DNA of 64,000 nt from an uncultured Psychrobacter sp. (GTDB taxonomy: Bacteria > Pseudomonadota > Gammaproteobacteria > Pseudomonadales > Moraxellaceae), in contig NZ_CANKZC010000003.1 of the NCBI RefSeq assembly GCF_947488565.1, positions 434,001-498,000 of the forward strand, in the 5' to 3' direction. Positions 1 to 9,143 of this stretch are shown one piece after another. A program made the translations under genes and the position numbers. The stretch's first letter is position 1. Each line of letters opens with the position of its first letter. The notes beneath the pieces were generated by a model. The model made no database searches and was not told the origin of the DNA. It was given only the letters and a program-made list of their open reading frames with translations.

Positions 1-1
1 A

Positions 2-826
2 ACTGGCAGCAAATGCCATGAGTATTGTGGTACCAAAAGTATCAATAAAGCACTGTTAGATCACCGCGCCGGTACCATAAATCCGCTGGCCTATGTCAGA
101 GGACTGGCAAAAGTAGCGACAGATCTTGGCGTGACTATCTACGAGCATTCAGCCGTTGAAGCATTGGAAAAAGTAGATGGCCATTGGTATACAAGGACTG
201 CTAAAGCTCGCGTAAAGTCTGAGCGCGTCATTATTGCGACGAATGCCTATACCGAAGGTGAATGGACAGAAATTACTAAGACATTTTATCTGGTTTATTA
301 TTATCAGATTGCGTCTGAACCGCTTAGCGGAGAAGCTGCGGATCGTATTTTGCCATATAGAACAGGGGCATGGGATACGCGACTAGCGTTATCTAGCTTT
401 CGCCGTGATGACGATGATCGCTTATTATTGGGAACGGTCGGTGGTACGCAGCTTAAACCAAAATCCTTTTACCAGTCATGGGCCAATGCTGTGCAAAAGA
501 GCTATTATCCAGATTTGCCAGCATTTAAGTGGCAGTATGAGTGGACGGGCAGCTTTGGCTTCACCCAAGATCATATCTTTCGAGTAATGGAGCCTGATGA
601 AGGCTTATTGACAGCGACGGCTTATAACGGACGCGGTATTACTACTGGAACCATGATGGGTAAATGCTTTGCAGACTATATATTGACGGGTAATAGAGAC
701 AGTATTCCACTACCATTTAAAAGCTTAGAAGAGGCAAAAATCTCTTTTGTAGGACTCAAGTCTGGATTTACGGAAGTAGGGTTGACGCTCTATCATGCAG
801 GACAGTGTCTAAAAATTATCAGATAG
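2..826 (+). CDS. FAD-dependent oxidoreductase, C-terminal part (DAO family)
   Basis: The reading frame is open to the left edge, so the N-terminus with the FAD dinucleotide-binding motif lies outside the window. What remains is about 274 residues of a DAO-fold flavoprotein of the glycine/D-amino-acid oxidase type. The stretch GTINPLAYVRGLA near the edge, VIIATNAYTEGEW in the middle and NGRGITTGTMMGK near the end match conserved FAD and substrate regions of gamma-glutamylputrescine oxidase-like enzymes, which oxidise amines or amino acids to imines with release of H2O2. The exact substrate cannot be read from this part. A GTG at 131 could be mistaken for a start, but conserved sequence continues upstream of it. 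A terminator hairpin follows 72 bases after the stop, so this is the last gene of its transcript. Confidence 0.85.
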   Translation, partial: TGSKCHEYCGTKSINKALLDHRAGTINPLAYVRGLAKVATDLGVTIYEHSAVEALEKVDGHWYTRTAKARVKSERVIIATNAYTEGEWTEITKTFYLVYYYQIASEPLSGEAADRILPYRTGAWDTRLALSSFRRDDDDRLLLGTVGGTQLKPKSFYQSWANAVQKSYYPDLPAFKWQYEWTGSFGFTQDHIFRVMEPDEGLLTATAYNGRGITTGTMMGKCFADYILTGNRDSIPLPFKSLEEAKISFVGLKSGFTEVGLTLYHAGQCLKIIR

Positions 827-897
827 ATTGATGAGCATTCTTGCAAGCTATATAAATCAGTAAAGTATTGATTAATAACTGTATTAGCATTATGGTT

Positions 898-936
898 AAA
901 GCCAGACAGCATTTATGTTGTCTGGCTTTTTTTCTT
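898..936 (+). terminator. Rho-independent terminator
   Basis: AAAGCCAGACA at 898-908 pairs perfectly with TGTCTGGCTTT at 919-929 around a 10-base loop and runs into a T-rich tract. It closes the oxidoreductase transcript and separates it from the CitE-like gene. Confidence 0.9.
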
Positions 937-973
937 CTCTTTTTATCATTCATAAGACAGTTATATTAAAAAA

Positions 974-1837
974 ATGGACACTCACATGCAAGCACCTAGC
1001 AATAAAAATAGCAATCATATGGCTAATGTAGCGAATAATAAAACGTGGTTATTTGTCCCAGCGACTCGAATAGATAGAGTAAACAAAGCCTTTGCTAGCA
1101 GTGCAGATGCAGTGATTGTAGATTTAGAAGATGCGGTAGCTTTAGAGGATAAGGCACAAGCGCGCAACGCATTACAAGAGTATTATGAGAGTGCAGACTA
1201 TCAGCCCGTTTGGGTGCGCATTAATCAGGCTAGTAGTACTGATTTTGCCAAAGATATAACAGCATGCGAGCAGATGCCCAATCTCGCTGGCGTCATACTG
1301 CCTAAAGCTGAACAGCCCGCAGATATCGAATACATTCATCATTTAACTGGACTGTCTGTCATTGCATTAATAGAAAATGCCATCGGTTTGCATCAAGTCG
1401 ATGCTATGGCAAAAGCATCAGGACTGCTCGCATTCAGTTATGGCTTTCTAGACTTATGCAATGATCTGGGAGTCCAAGTAGGGACGCCTGCGGCAGATAT
1501 CGTCGCCAATCAGATTCGCTATCAACTCATTCTTACTTCCAAAATCAATCAGCTATCACCACCTATTGATACGGTGTATCCCGATTTTAATGATGCCAAA
1601 GGGTTAAGCGCGCGCGTACAACTGTGGTCGCAGATGGGCATGTCCGGCATGCTCTGTATTCATCCTAAACAAGTAGCTGTTGTGCAAAACGCGCTGCAAC
1701 CGACAGATGCTGAGGTTGAGTTTGCTAGGCGTGTGGTGGCAGAGTATGAGCGCAGCGGACAAGCGGTGTTTAAAGTAGAGGGTGAAATGGTTGATGCGCC
1801 TGTGATTGAGCGTTGTATGCAGCTGTTAGCTAAGTAG
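974..1837 (+). CDS. CitE-like CoA-ester lyase (HpcH/HpaI aldolase family)
   Basis: The 287-residue protein belongs to the HpcH/HpaI aldolase/citrate lyase beta-subunit family, TIM-barrel enzymes that cleave or form C-C bonds in beta-hydroxyacyl-CoA esters such as citramalyl-, malyl- or citryl-CoA. Visible family landmarks are LFVPATRIDRV at the N-terminus, the VDLEDAV strand, VILPKAE, the metal-ligand glutamate in ALIENAIG, the second acidic site in FLDLCNDLG and CIHPKQV near the C-terminus. Length is normal for stand-alone CitE-like proteins. There is no citD, citF or citC nearby, so it is unlikely to be part of a true citrate lyase complex; a side role in acyl-CoA metabolism is more likely. 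The start is taken at ATG 974; an ATG at 986 is an equal alternative because neither has a clear ribosome binding site. Confidence 0.85.
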   Translation: MDTHMQAPSNKNSNHMANVANNKTWLFVPATRIDRVNKAFASSADAVIVDLEDAVALEDKAQARNALQEYYESADYQPVWVRINQASSTDFAKDITACEQMPNLAGVILPKAEQPADIEYIHHLTGLSVIALIENAIGLHQVDAMAKASGLLAFSYGFLDLCNDLGVQVGTPAADIVANQIRYQLILTSKINQLSPPIDTVYPDFNDAKGLSARVQLWSQMGMSGMLCIHPKQVAVVQNALQPTDAEVEFARRVVAEYERSGQAVFKVEGEMVDAPVIERCMQLLAK

Positions 1838-1911
1838 GTTGAGAAGCAAAATCCATGTTTTATCACGCTTGTTATGGACACAGTTAAATTTACAATTTTT
1901 ACATACAAGCC

Positions 1912-3222
1912 ATGTTGTCCATCGATATATCCGCTTTAAATTTGAAATGGAGAAACCTATTGCGCGCTGTCAACTATAAGTATGTGATTGTTATCGTACT
2001 ACTGCTGCTTGCCATTGGTTTTGTGATATTCCGTTGGTGGCAAGGGCCGCTTTTGCCTAGTTACAGCGTCTCATCCATGCCACTGGTACAGACGGTGGTA
2101 GCGACAGGACGTGTAGTGACGACGTCACGCACTCAAGTGGGCAGTGAAGTAACTGGTGTGGTACTTGAGCGCTTGGTACAAGAAGGTGACCAAGTTGCGA
2201 AAGGTGATTTATTACTGGTACTAAGTTCAGATGGCGTTGCTGCTCAAGTGCGTCAAGCTGAGGCTGAGTTGGCTGAACTTGTCACTAGTACACGACCACA
2301 AGCCGTAGTGGATCTGTCCAAAGCGGAAGTGCAGCTAGCACAAGCACGTCGTAACGTAGCACGTCGCCGCGAGCTGGCAGCGATTTCGGCAATCTCAGAT
2401 GAAGAGTTGGAGCAAGCAGAGCAGGCGGAAGATCAGGCTCGTAATGATCTCAAAGCAGCACGCTTGCGAGCAGAAGCATTGGCATCTGGCGGTGTTGAGG
2501 AAGTTTTATTACGTGAGCGTATCGCAGCCTTGCAGGCGCAGCTTGATAAAACTAAAGTACGTAGTGAGGTATCAGGGACGGTATTAACCCGTAATGTAGA
2601 GCCTGGAGATTTGGTGCAGCCTGGTCGAACTTTATTTACCATTGCGCTCGATGGTAGTACAGAGATTGAGGTGCCGCTTGATGAGCGTAACTTATCGCGG
2701 CTAGCACTGCAGCAAAGTGCCATAGCCATTGCTGATGCTTATCCAAAAAACCCTTTTCCTGCTCGTATCAACTTCATTGCACCAAGTATTGATTCACAGC
2801 GCGGTACAATTGAGGTTAGATTAAGCGTTGATCCAGTGCCCCAATTTTTGCGCCAAGATATGACGGTATCGGTAAATATTGAAACGGGCCGTCGCGAGCA
2901 GACGCTAGTGATTCCAAATGATGCTTTAGCGAATGTCCAAGAGAATAATGCCCAAGTACTGCTATTGCATAATGGCAAAGTACAACGGCAGAAGGTAACT
3001 TTAGGCCTGCGTGGCTTGGCAATGTCTGAAGTTATCAAAGGGCTGAACGTTGGCGATCAAGTATTAGTTGATGCCACTTCATTATTGGCTGATGGCGCGC
3101 GAGTACGCACTGAAATACAAGCGTTGCCATTCTCTAAAAATAACAACGTTCCAACTAACAACGTTTCAACTAACAATAATAATTCAGCTACCCGTAATGA
3201 ACCAGCGGTGAAATTAAATTGA
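1912..3222 (+). CDS. Periplasmic adaptor (HlyD/MacA-type) of ABC exporter
   Basis: The 436-residue membrane-fusion protein is the first gene of a three-gene export operon. It has one N-terminal transmembrane anchor (about residues 24-43), a barrel/lipoyl half motif (VGSEVTGVVLERLVQEGDQVAKGDLL), a long alpha-helical hairpin rich in Ala, Glu and Arg (about 110-190), the second lipoyl half (EVSGTVLTRNVEPGDLVQPG) and a C-terminal beta-barrel. The order matches MacA-like adaptors that bridge an inner-membrane ABC pump and an outer-membrane channel. The last 25 residues are Asn-rich and low complexity. The gene overlaps the start of the permease gene by 4 bases. No outer-membrane TolC-type gene is in the operon. 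The cargo is unknown; macrolides, lipids or peptides are all possible for this family. Confidence 0.88.
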   Translation: MLSIDISALNLKWRNLLRAVNYKYVIVIVLLLLAIGFVIFRWWQGPLLPSYSVSSMPLVQTVVATGRVVTTSRTQVGSEVTGVVLERLVQEGDQVAKGDLLLVLSSDGVAAQVRQAEAELAELVTSTRPQAVVDLSKAEVQLAQARRNVARRRELAAISAISDEELEQAEQAEDQARNDLKAARLRAEALASGGVEEVLLRERIAALQAQLDKTKVRSEVSGTVLTRNVEPGDLVQPGRTLFTIALDGSTEIEVPLDERNLSRLALQQSAIAIADAYPKNPFPARINFIAPSIDSQRGTIEVRLSVDPVPQFLRQDMTVSVNIETGRREQTLVIPNDALANVQENNAQVLLLHNGKVQRQKVTLGLRGLAMSEVIKGLNVGDQVLVDATSLLADGARVRTEIQALPFSKNNNVPTNNVSTNNNNSATRNEPAVKLN

Positions 3223-4442
3223 AAAATTTCTTCGGGCGACTATGGATTGAAGCAACCATTGCGATGAGTTTTCTGCGCGAGGGGCGTGCGCAGTCGCTCA
3301 TGATTACCGTAGGCGTAGCAGTGGGTGTGGCTGTTATTATCTTTATTACGGCTCTGGTTCAGGGGTTGCAGTCTAATCTTATCGAAAACACTTTGGGCAC
3401 TCAGGCGCATATTCGTTTGTTATCACCGGATGAAGTCAATCGGGTGATTCCGCCTAAAGCTGGTACTGTACAATTGGTACAAGAAGATAAACGCCCACAG
3501 CGACTACGATCAATCAATAACTGGCAACAGGTAACGACGACTTTGGATCAGTTGCCATTGTTGACGGCAGTATCACCGACGGTATCAGGGCCAGCATTTG
3601 TCCGTCGCGGTGATGCATTAGAGTCGGTAGCACTTGTTGGTACCGACCTTGAACGTTACCAGAAGATCATTCCGCTGGAAGAGTATCTCATCAGTGGCGA
3701 GCTGCGAGTAGGCGCTGATGATGTGCTGATTGGTAGCGAACTGGCAAAAAACCTAGGGGTACAAGTAGGCAGTAAGCTGCGCATAGAAACTGGGCAGCAG
3801 AATAATGCAGTGGTAAATATCGTCGGTATATTTGACTTAGGTGTACGTGAGTTAGATGCACGCTATGTCTACTTGGATTTAAAGCAGGCACAGTCGCTAC
3901 TCAGTCTTCCAGGCGGGGTCACCGTCATTGATTTAACTATCGCAGATATCTTTGCGGCAGAAGATATCGCCGCACAGGTAGGTCGCTTGACTTCGTTGCA
4001 AGCAGAGAGCTGGATTGAGACCAACTCGCAACTGATGAATGCGCTTTCCGCGCAAAGCCTATCTACCAATATGATTATTGTCTTTGTGGCTATCTCGGTG
4101 GCCTTTGGCATTGCGAGTGTGCTGTCCGTCAGCGTTGTGCAGCGCACTCGAGAGATTGGTATTTTACGTGCAACTGGCGCTACCCGTCAGCAAATTCTAC
4201 GAATTTTTCTGATTCAGGGTGCAGTCTTTGGTTTACTTGGATCAATGCTAGGTAGCGTGGCCAGTTACGCTCTAGTATGGGTGTTTAATACTTTTGGGCC
4301 AGGTTTATTCTATATTCCAGTGTCTGCAAACTTAATCATGCTGGCAATGTTACTAGCGACGCTCACTGGTATTCTGGCTGCTGCGATACCATCACGCCGA
4401 GCCGCTGCTCTGGATCCAGTAGTGGCTATTCGTTACGTTTAA
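3219..4442 (+). CDS. ABC transporter permease (FtsX/MacB-like)
   Basis: The 407-residue permease has the FtsX/MacB/LolC-E architecture: one transmembrane helix near the N-terminus (about 25-48), a large periplasmic domain, and three helices at the C-terminus (about 285-310, 330-355, 370-392). The conserved cytoplasmic loop after TM2 reads RTREIGILRATGAT, the coupling helix typical of the family, and the protein ends with SRRAAALDPVVAIRYV, also characteristic. The likely start is TTG 3219, overlapping the adaptor stop; translational coupling is likely. It would form a homodimer with the ATPase encoded next. Separate ATPase and permease genes make it closer to DevC/LolCE than to fused MacB. Confidence 0.88.
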   Translation: MKNFFGRLWIEATIAMSFLREGRAQSLMITVGVAVGVAVIIFITALVQGLQSNLIENTLGTQAHIRLLSPDEVNRVIPPKAGTVQLVQEDKRPQRLRSINNWQQVTTTLDQLPLLTAVSPTVSGPAFVRRGDALESVALVGTDLERYQKIIPLEEYLISGELRVGADDVLIGSELAKNLGVQVGSKLRIETGQQNNAVVNIVGIFDLGVRELDARYVYLDLKQAQSLLSLPGGVTVIDLTIADIFAAEDIAAQVGRLTSLQAESWIETNSQLMNALSAQSLSTNMIIVFVAISVAFGIASVLSVSVVQRTREIGILRATGATRQQILRIFLIQGAVFGLLGSMLGSVASYALVWVFNTFGPGLFYIPVSANLIMLAMLLATLTGILAAAIPSRRAAALDPVVAIRYV

Positions 4443-4446
4443 TCAG

Positions 4447-5211
4447 ATGCCCAATCATGAGTCTAATACTATGTCTGACAATAACTCTAGTAACCCTTAT
4501 AACTTTCATACCTCTCATGAAGTCCTACGTTTAGAGGCGTTGAAGAAATCTTATAACATTGGTCAGCCTAACGAGATTGAGGTATTACATGGTATTGACT
4601 TACGCATTGACAAACACGACTTTGCTGCGCTGATTGGCCCTTCTGGCTCTGGGAAAAGTACGTTGCTAAACGTGCTTGGTTTGCTCGATAAGCCGACCAG
4701 TGGTGAGCTCTATCTGTTAGGTCAGGCCACTAGTAATATGGATGATGCTGGACGTACTGCCTTGCGAGGCCATAGTATTGGCTTTGTCTTTCAGTTTCAC
4801 CACCTCATTCAGGCATTTACAGCATTAGACAATGTATTGATGCCACTAATGTTAACTCAAGGTCGGCCAGATAAGTTGGCGATACAAAAAGCACGTGACT
4901 TGCTGGCTGCAGTTGGGCTTGAGAAGTTTGCTGATACCAAGCCAAACGAGCTCTCAGGTGGTCAACAGCAGCGAGTCGCTATTGCAAGAGCACTTATCAC
5001 CGAACCTGCGCTATTATTGGCTGATGAACCAACCGGTAATCTCGATACAGTCACGGCTGCTGAGGTGTTTGAGCTGTTTCGCAAGGTCAACCGCGAACGT
5101 GATTGCGGCGTACTTTTAGTCACGCATGATCCTCGTCTATCAGCGACTTGTGATCGCACGATCAATTTGGTAGATGGGCTGATCGAAAGTGACACGTTAA
5201 ATATAAAATAA
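4447..5211 (+). CDS. ABC transporter ATP-binding protein (LolD/MacB-NBD type)
   Basis: The 254-residue nucleotide-binding subunit powers the adaptor/permease pair just upstream, starting 4 bases after the permease stop. Walker A is GPSGSGKST, the Q-loop lies in GFVFQFHHLI, the ABC signature is LSGGQQQR, Walker B is LLLADEPTGN and the switch histidine is in LLVTHD. The sequence is of the LolD/MacB class, which drives mechanotransmission rather than substrate passage through the membrane. The first 25 residues are extra compared with typical LolD; internal ATGs at 4456 and 4471 could be the true start. Confidence 0.92.
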   Translation: MPNHESNTMSDNNSSNPYNFHTSHEVLRLEALKKSYNIGQPNEIEVLHGIDLRIDKHDFAALIGPSGSGKSTLLNVLGLLDKPTSGELYLLGQATSNMDDAGRTALRGHSIGFVFQFHHLIQAFTALDNVLMPLMLTQGRPDKLAIQKARDLLAAVGLEKFADTKPNELSGGQQQRVAIARALITEPALLLADEPTGNLDTVTAAEVFELFRKVNRERDCGVLLVTHDPRLSATCDRTINLVDGLIESDTLNIK

Positions 5212-5243
5212 GACTGGTGCTTATCTTATTAGAAAATACCTTA

Positions 5244-5828
5244 TTAAAGAATACCTTCGAATATACCATCGATGTACTTTTCTACCGCATCCGTATCATT
5301 ACTGACTTGCGCATAAGTTCTTAAACCCATGACTTGAATTTGAAAGTAGCGGGCCAGTTCAGCTGGATCTTTATTATCGCTAATTTCACCGTTATCGATG
5401 GCTTGCTGAAAGGTCTTAACAAAAGAGGCTTCAACACGTTCTAAAATGCTGGTTGCATGAGCAAGCAAATCTGGACTGTCGTTTTGCGTGAGCTCACCGA
5501 CGGTTTTAACCACCATACACATGCCGCTGGGTGCAGTGCCTTTACTACAAACAGTGACGCTATGAATAAATCGCTTTAGGCCAGCAAGTACTGTCTTTTC
5601 TTGCGCAATACTATTAGCAAGATTTGTAGCACCTTCTTTAGCATAGCGATTTAATGCTTCTTTAAACAAATTGTCTTTATTACCAAAAGCGGCATAGATA
5701 CTACCAGGGCGCATATCGACGACATCTTGCAGATTTCTCATAGAGGTGGCGTGATAGCCCTTTTCCCAATAGAGGTTTTTGGCTTTTTCGATGACGTCAT
5801 CACGATTAAACTTCGCTTGTGCACTCAT
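5244..5828 (-). CDS. TetR/AcrR family transcriptional regulator
   Basis: The protein has a TetR-type N-terminal helix-turn-helix: DDVIEKAKNLYWEKGYHATSM followed by a recognition region including PGSIYAAFGNKDNLFKEAL. The C-terminal half is a variable ligand-binding, dimerisation domain. ATG 5828 is chosen because AAGGTGA sits at good spacing before it; an upstream ATG at 5849 would overlap the stop of the YghU-type gene. It is the last of a run of leftward genes (MFS, GST, YghU-like, TetR). Two nearly identical palindromes, TGAAC-N4-GTTCA, lie upstream of the GST and MFS genes and are plausible binding sites for it. Family members usually repress detoxification genes until an electrophile or drug is bound; that role here is inferred. 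Confidence 0.85.
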   Translation of the reverse strand: MSAQAKFNRDDVIEKAKNLYWEKGYHATSMRNLQDVVDMRPGSIYAAFGNKDNLFKEALNRYAKEGATNLANSIAQEKTVLAGLKRFIHSVTVCSKGTAPSGMCMVVKTVGELTQNDSPDLLAHATSILERVEASFVKTFQQAIDNGEISDNKDPAELARYFQIQVMGLRTYAQVSNDTDAVEKYIDGIFEGIL

Positions 5829-5845
5829 AATTTTCACCTTACCGC

Positions 5846-6703
5846 TCATTTAGGTTTTAATAGTAACACTTTATCGATATCTGTTGCATTATGACGGTTT
5901 TTTAATTGTTCCCAGACTTCACCCGATGTACGGTTAACGATACGACCACGTTGTACGGCTGGACGTGCTAATACGGCTTTTGCCCAGCGCTGCACATGGG
6001 TGTAATCATCGACTTGCAAAAAGTCCTTGGCCTCATACTGATTACCCAACACCAAATTGCCATACCAAGGCCACGTGGCAATATCAGCGATACTATACTC
6101 ATCACCGGCGATAAATTCATTTTTTGCTAATTGCTTATCGAGTACATCTAACTGGCGTTTGGTTTCCATCGTAAAGCGATTGATGGCATATTCAAACTTT
6201 TCGGGCGCATAAGCATAAAAATGCCCAAAACCGCCGCCTAAGTAGGGCGCGGAACCATGTAACCAAAATAACCAGTTAAAGACTTGGGTACGTTTGCTGC
6301 CTTTTTTAGGTAGTAGTGCGTCAAACTTTTCAGCAAGATAAAGCAAAATAGAAGCCGATTCAAATACCGTTTCAGGCTCAGTGCCAGAGTAATCAACGAA
6401 AGCTGGAATTTTAGAGTTAGGATTGATGTCTACAAAGCCTGATGAAAACTGATCGCCGTCACCAATATTAATCATATGAGCGTCATACTCTGCGTCTTTG
6501 CCCAGTGCTAGCAGCTCTTCTAGCATGATAGTGACTTTTTGACCGTTAGGTGTGCCCATTGAGTAGAGCTGCAAAGCATGTTCACCTACTGGTAATGCTT
6601 TTTCATGGGTAGCACCTGAAACGGGACGATTCACACTGGCCCATTTACCGCCACTCTCTGTATCATGCGTCCAGACTTTTGGGGGTACATATTGGTTTTC
6701 CAT
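5846..6703 (-). CDS. yghU: YghU-type glutathione S-transferase (disulfide reductase)
   Basis: The 285-residue protein matches the YghU branch of the nu-class GSTs, which reduce disulfides and organic hydroperoxides with two bound glutathiones. Family signs are the extended N-terminus (MENQYVPPKVWT, then ESGGKWASVNRP), the thioredoxin-fold start LQLYSMGTPNGQKVTIMLEE, the cis-Pro region NPNSKIPAFVD, and the C-terminal helical motif YSIADIATWPWYGN. ATG 6703 is chosen because AGGAA precedes it and the conserved N-terminus begins there; the open frame extends to 6814 only because it runs into a repeat. It is followed closely by the tetR gene, suggesting co-transcription, and preceded by a second GST gene on the same strand. 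Confidence 0.88.
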   Translation of the reverse strand: MENQYVPPKVWTHDTESGGKWASVNRPVSGATHEKALPVGEHALQLYSMGTPNGQKVTIMLEELLALGKDAEYDAHMINIGDGDQFSSGFVDINPNSKIPAFVDYSGTEPETVFESASILLYLAEKFDALLPKKGSKRTQVFNWLFWLHGSAPYLGGGFGHFYAYAPEKFEYAINRFTMETKRQLDVLDKQLAKNEFIAGDEYSIADIATWPWYGNLVLGNQYEAKDFLQVDDYTHVQRWAKAVLARPAVQRGRIVNRTSGEVWEQLKNRHNATDIDKVLLLKPK

Positions 6704-6765
6704 TATTATTCCTATTCTTATGTTCGGGGTTATTGCTGTAGTTAGGTCTCTATAAAAGATATGCA

Positions 6766-6841
6766 GCGAGACTGGAATAAATTTTCGTAGCCTCTGTCGG
6801 CATAGGCACAGCACGCAAGAAAAATTTGTACCAGTATCGCG
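6766..6841. repeat. Interspersed hairpin repeat, copy 1
   Basis: This 76-base element is nearly the same as 9311-9380. Its ends form an imperfect inverted repeat: 6766-6785 pairs with 6821-6840 at 17 of 20 positions. The centre contains the conserved string CTGTCGGC followed a few bases later by GGCACAGCACGCAAG. It lies between the GST gene and the YghU-type gene. The form (short, intergenic, hairpin, no coding capacity) is that of a REP-like or MITE-like genomic repeat. Confidence 0.8.
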
Positions 6842-6887
6842 TATGTTACGGGGTATTCATTTTACGTAGTAACGACTTTCGTCAGTA

Positions 6888-7571
6888 TTATTCAGCGCTT
6901 TTGGCAAAGTTTTGTGGATACAGCGCACGAGCAGCGGCGTTATCAAAATCAGATTTGAACTGAACGTCCTTAGCGATATTGCGCGCTTTATCTACTGCAG
7001 GACGAGCGTTTATACGAGCAAACCAGCGTTTGAGGTTAGGATAATTGTTTAATCCTTCTTCGCCCAAGACAAACGTGGCCTTATCAACCCAGCCCCAAGC
7101 GGAGATATCGGCAATAGAGTAGTCGTCACCAACCACATATTCACGGCCTTCCATATGCTTATCTAGCACTTCGTAATGACGATCTGCTTCACGGAGGTAG
7201 CGATTAATCGCATAAGGCACTTTTTCGGGCGCTTTATGTCTAAAATGCACAGATTGACCAGAAAACGGGCCCAAGCCTGTCGCGATAAACATCAGCCATG
7301 ACAGCATCTCGCCTCTATCTTCTGGCTGACCCGCCAACTTGCCGGTTTTTTCAGCCAAGTACATCAAGATAGCCGTCGAATCAAAAACACGGTTGCCATC
7401 ATCTTCGATAGCAGGCGTTTTACCATTTGGGTTAATCGCGCGGTACTCAGGCGTGTGCTGCTCACCCTTCATCGTATCTATGGGCATTAGCTCGTACGAT
7501 AGGCCTGTCTCCATCAGATAGAGAGCCACTTTCATAGGGTTAGGTGTTTGGTGAAAATAAAACTTAAGCAT
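6888..7571 (-). CDS. Glutathione S-transferase family protein
   Basis: The 227-residue cytosolic GST has an N-terminal thioredoxin fold starting LKFYFHQTPNPMKVALYLMET, the glutathione-binding region NPNGKTPAIEDDG with the SNAIL/TRAIL-like motif DSTAILMYLAEK, and a helical C-terminal domain containing DDYSIADISAWGWV, the conserved capping motif. No catalytic Ser/Cys can be assigned confidently. It shares the pattern of the neighbouring YghU-like protein, including the phrase on Ala-Pro-Glu-Lys before YAINR, suggesting an old tandem duplication. A perfect TGAACG-AC-CGTTCA palindrome lies 62 bases upstream of the start, so TetR control is likely. Stress detoxification is the probable role; the substrate is unknown. 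Confidence 0.85.
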   Translation of the reverse strand: MLKFYFHQTPNPMKVALYLMETGLSYELMPIDTMKGEQHTPEYRAINPNGKTPAIEDDGNRVFDSTAILMYLAEKTGKLAGQPEDRGEMLSWLMFIATGLGPFSGQSVHFRHKAPEKVPYAINRYLREADRHYEVLDKHMEGREYVVGDDYSIADISAWGWVDKATFVLGEEGLNNYPNLKRWFARINARPAVDKARNIAKDVQFKSDFDNAAARALYPQNFAKSAE

Positions 7572-7632
7572 AGTAGTGTCCTAAACAGTATAAAGGGTTT
7601 GAGGTTGAGTCTTAAGCCACTATAAAGAAAAA

Positions 7633-7646
7633 TGAACGACCGTTCA
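7633..7646. promoter_or_regulatory. Putative TetR-family operator upstream of GST gene
   Basis: TGAACGACCGTTCA is a perfect inverted repeat of 6 bases around a 2-base centre, located between the MFS and GST genes in the GST promoter region. The same outer half-sites (TGAAC, GTTCA) with the same spacing occur at 9144-9157 upstream of the MFS gene. The tetR gene two genes downstream is the natural candidate regulator. Confidence 0.55.
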
Positions 7647-7710
7647 AGTTATCTTTAGCAATCATTCATTTCATTGAAATTAATCATAAAAACGTCTTTT
7701 ACTAAGCAGA

Positions 7711-8970
7711 CTAAGCTGATTGTTGTGATCGTAACAGCAAAGCAAGTCCAATCGCTATAAAGGCTGCAATGCCAGACACCATATAGCTAATGCTAAAGTC
7801 GCCCGTAATTTCTGCAAGATAACCCGCTGCCACTGGCCCAAGAGCCTGTCCGCCTGAAAACGCAAACGTCAGCGCCGCGAGTGCACTTGCCGCCGCCGCA
7901 GGGCCAAAATAATCGCCAGCACAGGCTGCCATAATGACAGGAACGCTCCAAACCACTAAGCCAAACAAGATAATGGACAAGTACAGCCCTAAAGTCCAAT
8001 CAGTCAAGCCAACCAAAAGATAAGCGATGGCAAGGAAGAAAAAAGCCAGCGCGAGACCAAGACGACGGCCAATGTGGTCAGAGATCCAGCCAAAGAGCAT
8101 GCCTGAAAAGACACTCAGCAGTCCAATCCACGCCCAAATACCGCCTGCAGTCGCTTCACTCAGTTGATATGATCCAACCATACTGGTCACAATAAAGGTC
8201 ACGTAAACCATATAAGTAGCACCATAAATGGCAAAGATAACACCCAAATGTACGAGCAGTTTGACGTTACTGCGCTCTAACTTTTTCTTATTTTTTACTG
8301 GCAAAGTAGGCACACGGCCAAAAGGTGTGAGCCTGATATCGTCTGGATGATTGCGGATTAAGGTAAAGGTAATCCAAGCCACTACAATATTGATAAGGGC
8401 AAAAATTAGCCAACCCGTTTGCCAAGACAGTAGACCAGAGATAGGTAAGAGTTTTGGTACGACGAAGCCCGATAGAATAATGCCAAATCCAGGGCCAGCC
8501 ATTACCAGTCCTAAGGCGAGCCCACGATGCGATGGGAAAAACCAATGTGACATGACGCTCATCATGGGTAAGACCACGCCGCCACTACCAATGCCAGTCA
8601 ATACGTAGAGCGCGCAAAGTAGGGGAAAGCTTGTGGTAAAAGCCATAGCAAGCATAGAGACTGCGATTAAGAGAAGGCTGGCAGTACCAGTGATTCGAGT
8701 ACCAAATCGAGGCAAAATAAGCGGACTTAAAAGCACGGCGACAAGATAGCCAATCAAGTTGGTAAATCCCAATATTCCGCTTTGGGTGTAATTGAGTCCC
8801 AAAGAAGCCGACATCGACGGTAGCAACATACCAAATGCAAATCGCCCTAATCCAAGGCCACAGAACATCGCTATAGAGCCAGTCGCAGCCACGATCCAAG
8901 CATAATGTAACCTGCCTAGTCTGATGGGAGGTGTACGAGCTTTATCTTGTTGAATGATGTCCTCAGGCAT
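7711..8970 (-). CDS. MFS transporter (YbfB/YjiJ-like)
   Basis: The 419-residue major facilitator has twelve predicted hydrophobic segments, starting after a polar N-terminus of about 24 residues. The first helix region reads GSIAMFCGLGLGRFAFGMLLPSM, which resembles YbfB/YjiJ-type MFS proteins, and the loop between helices 8 and 9 has the MFS signature GWISDHIGRRLG. Direction of transport and substrate cannot be told. It is the first of the four leftward genes MFS-GST-YghU-TetR, with a TetR-like palindrome 174 bases upstream, consistent with export or uptake linked to electrophile detoxification. Confidence 0.85.
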   Translation of the reverse strand: MPEDIIQQDKARTPPIRLGRLHYAWIVAATGSIAMFCGLGLGRFAFGMLLPSMSASLGLNYTQSGILGFTNLIGYLVAVLLSPLILPRFGTRITGTASLLLIAVSMLAMAFTTSFPLLCALYVLTGIGSGGVVLPMMSVMSHWFFPSHRGLALGLVMAGPGFGIILSGFVVPKLLPISGLLSWQTGWLIFALINIVVAWITFTLIRNHPDDIRLTPFGRVPTLPVKNKKKLERSNVKLLVHLGVIFAIYGATYMVYVTFIVTSMVGSYQLSEATAGGIWAWIGLLSVFSGMLFGWISDHIGRRLGLALAFFFLAIAYLLVGLTDWTLGLYLSIILFGLVVWSVPVIMAACAGDYFGPAAAASALAALTFAFSGGQALGPVAAGYLAEITGDFSISYMVSGIAAFIAIGLALLLRSQQSA

Positions 8971-9143
8971 TGTGATTCTCCGAGTGGACGAAGAAGGTGA
9001 ATGTCACGTTCACAATACGAAGGGTAGATAGAGATAAACCGAATGACGTAGCTATTTTTCTTGAAAGGTTGCCCATTTTACACTTATCCTTGTGTGTTTG
9101 ATGCAGTACAAACGAGTCCGATAGCAATGAGTATAGCTTTGCC

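Noticed and set aside
131..826. A complete short protein starting at GTG 131
   Set aside because: The same frame is open to the left edge and the upstream codons match the flavoprotein family, so this is only the C-terminal part of a longer gene.
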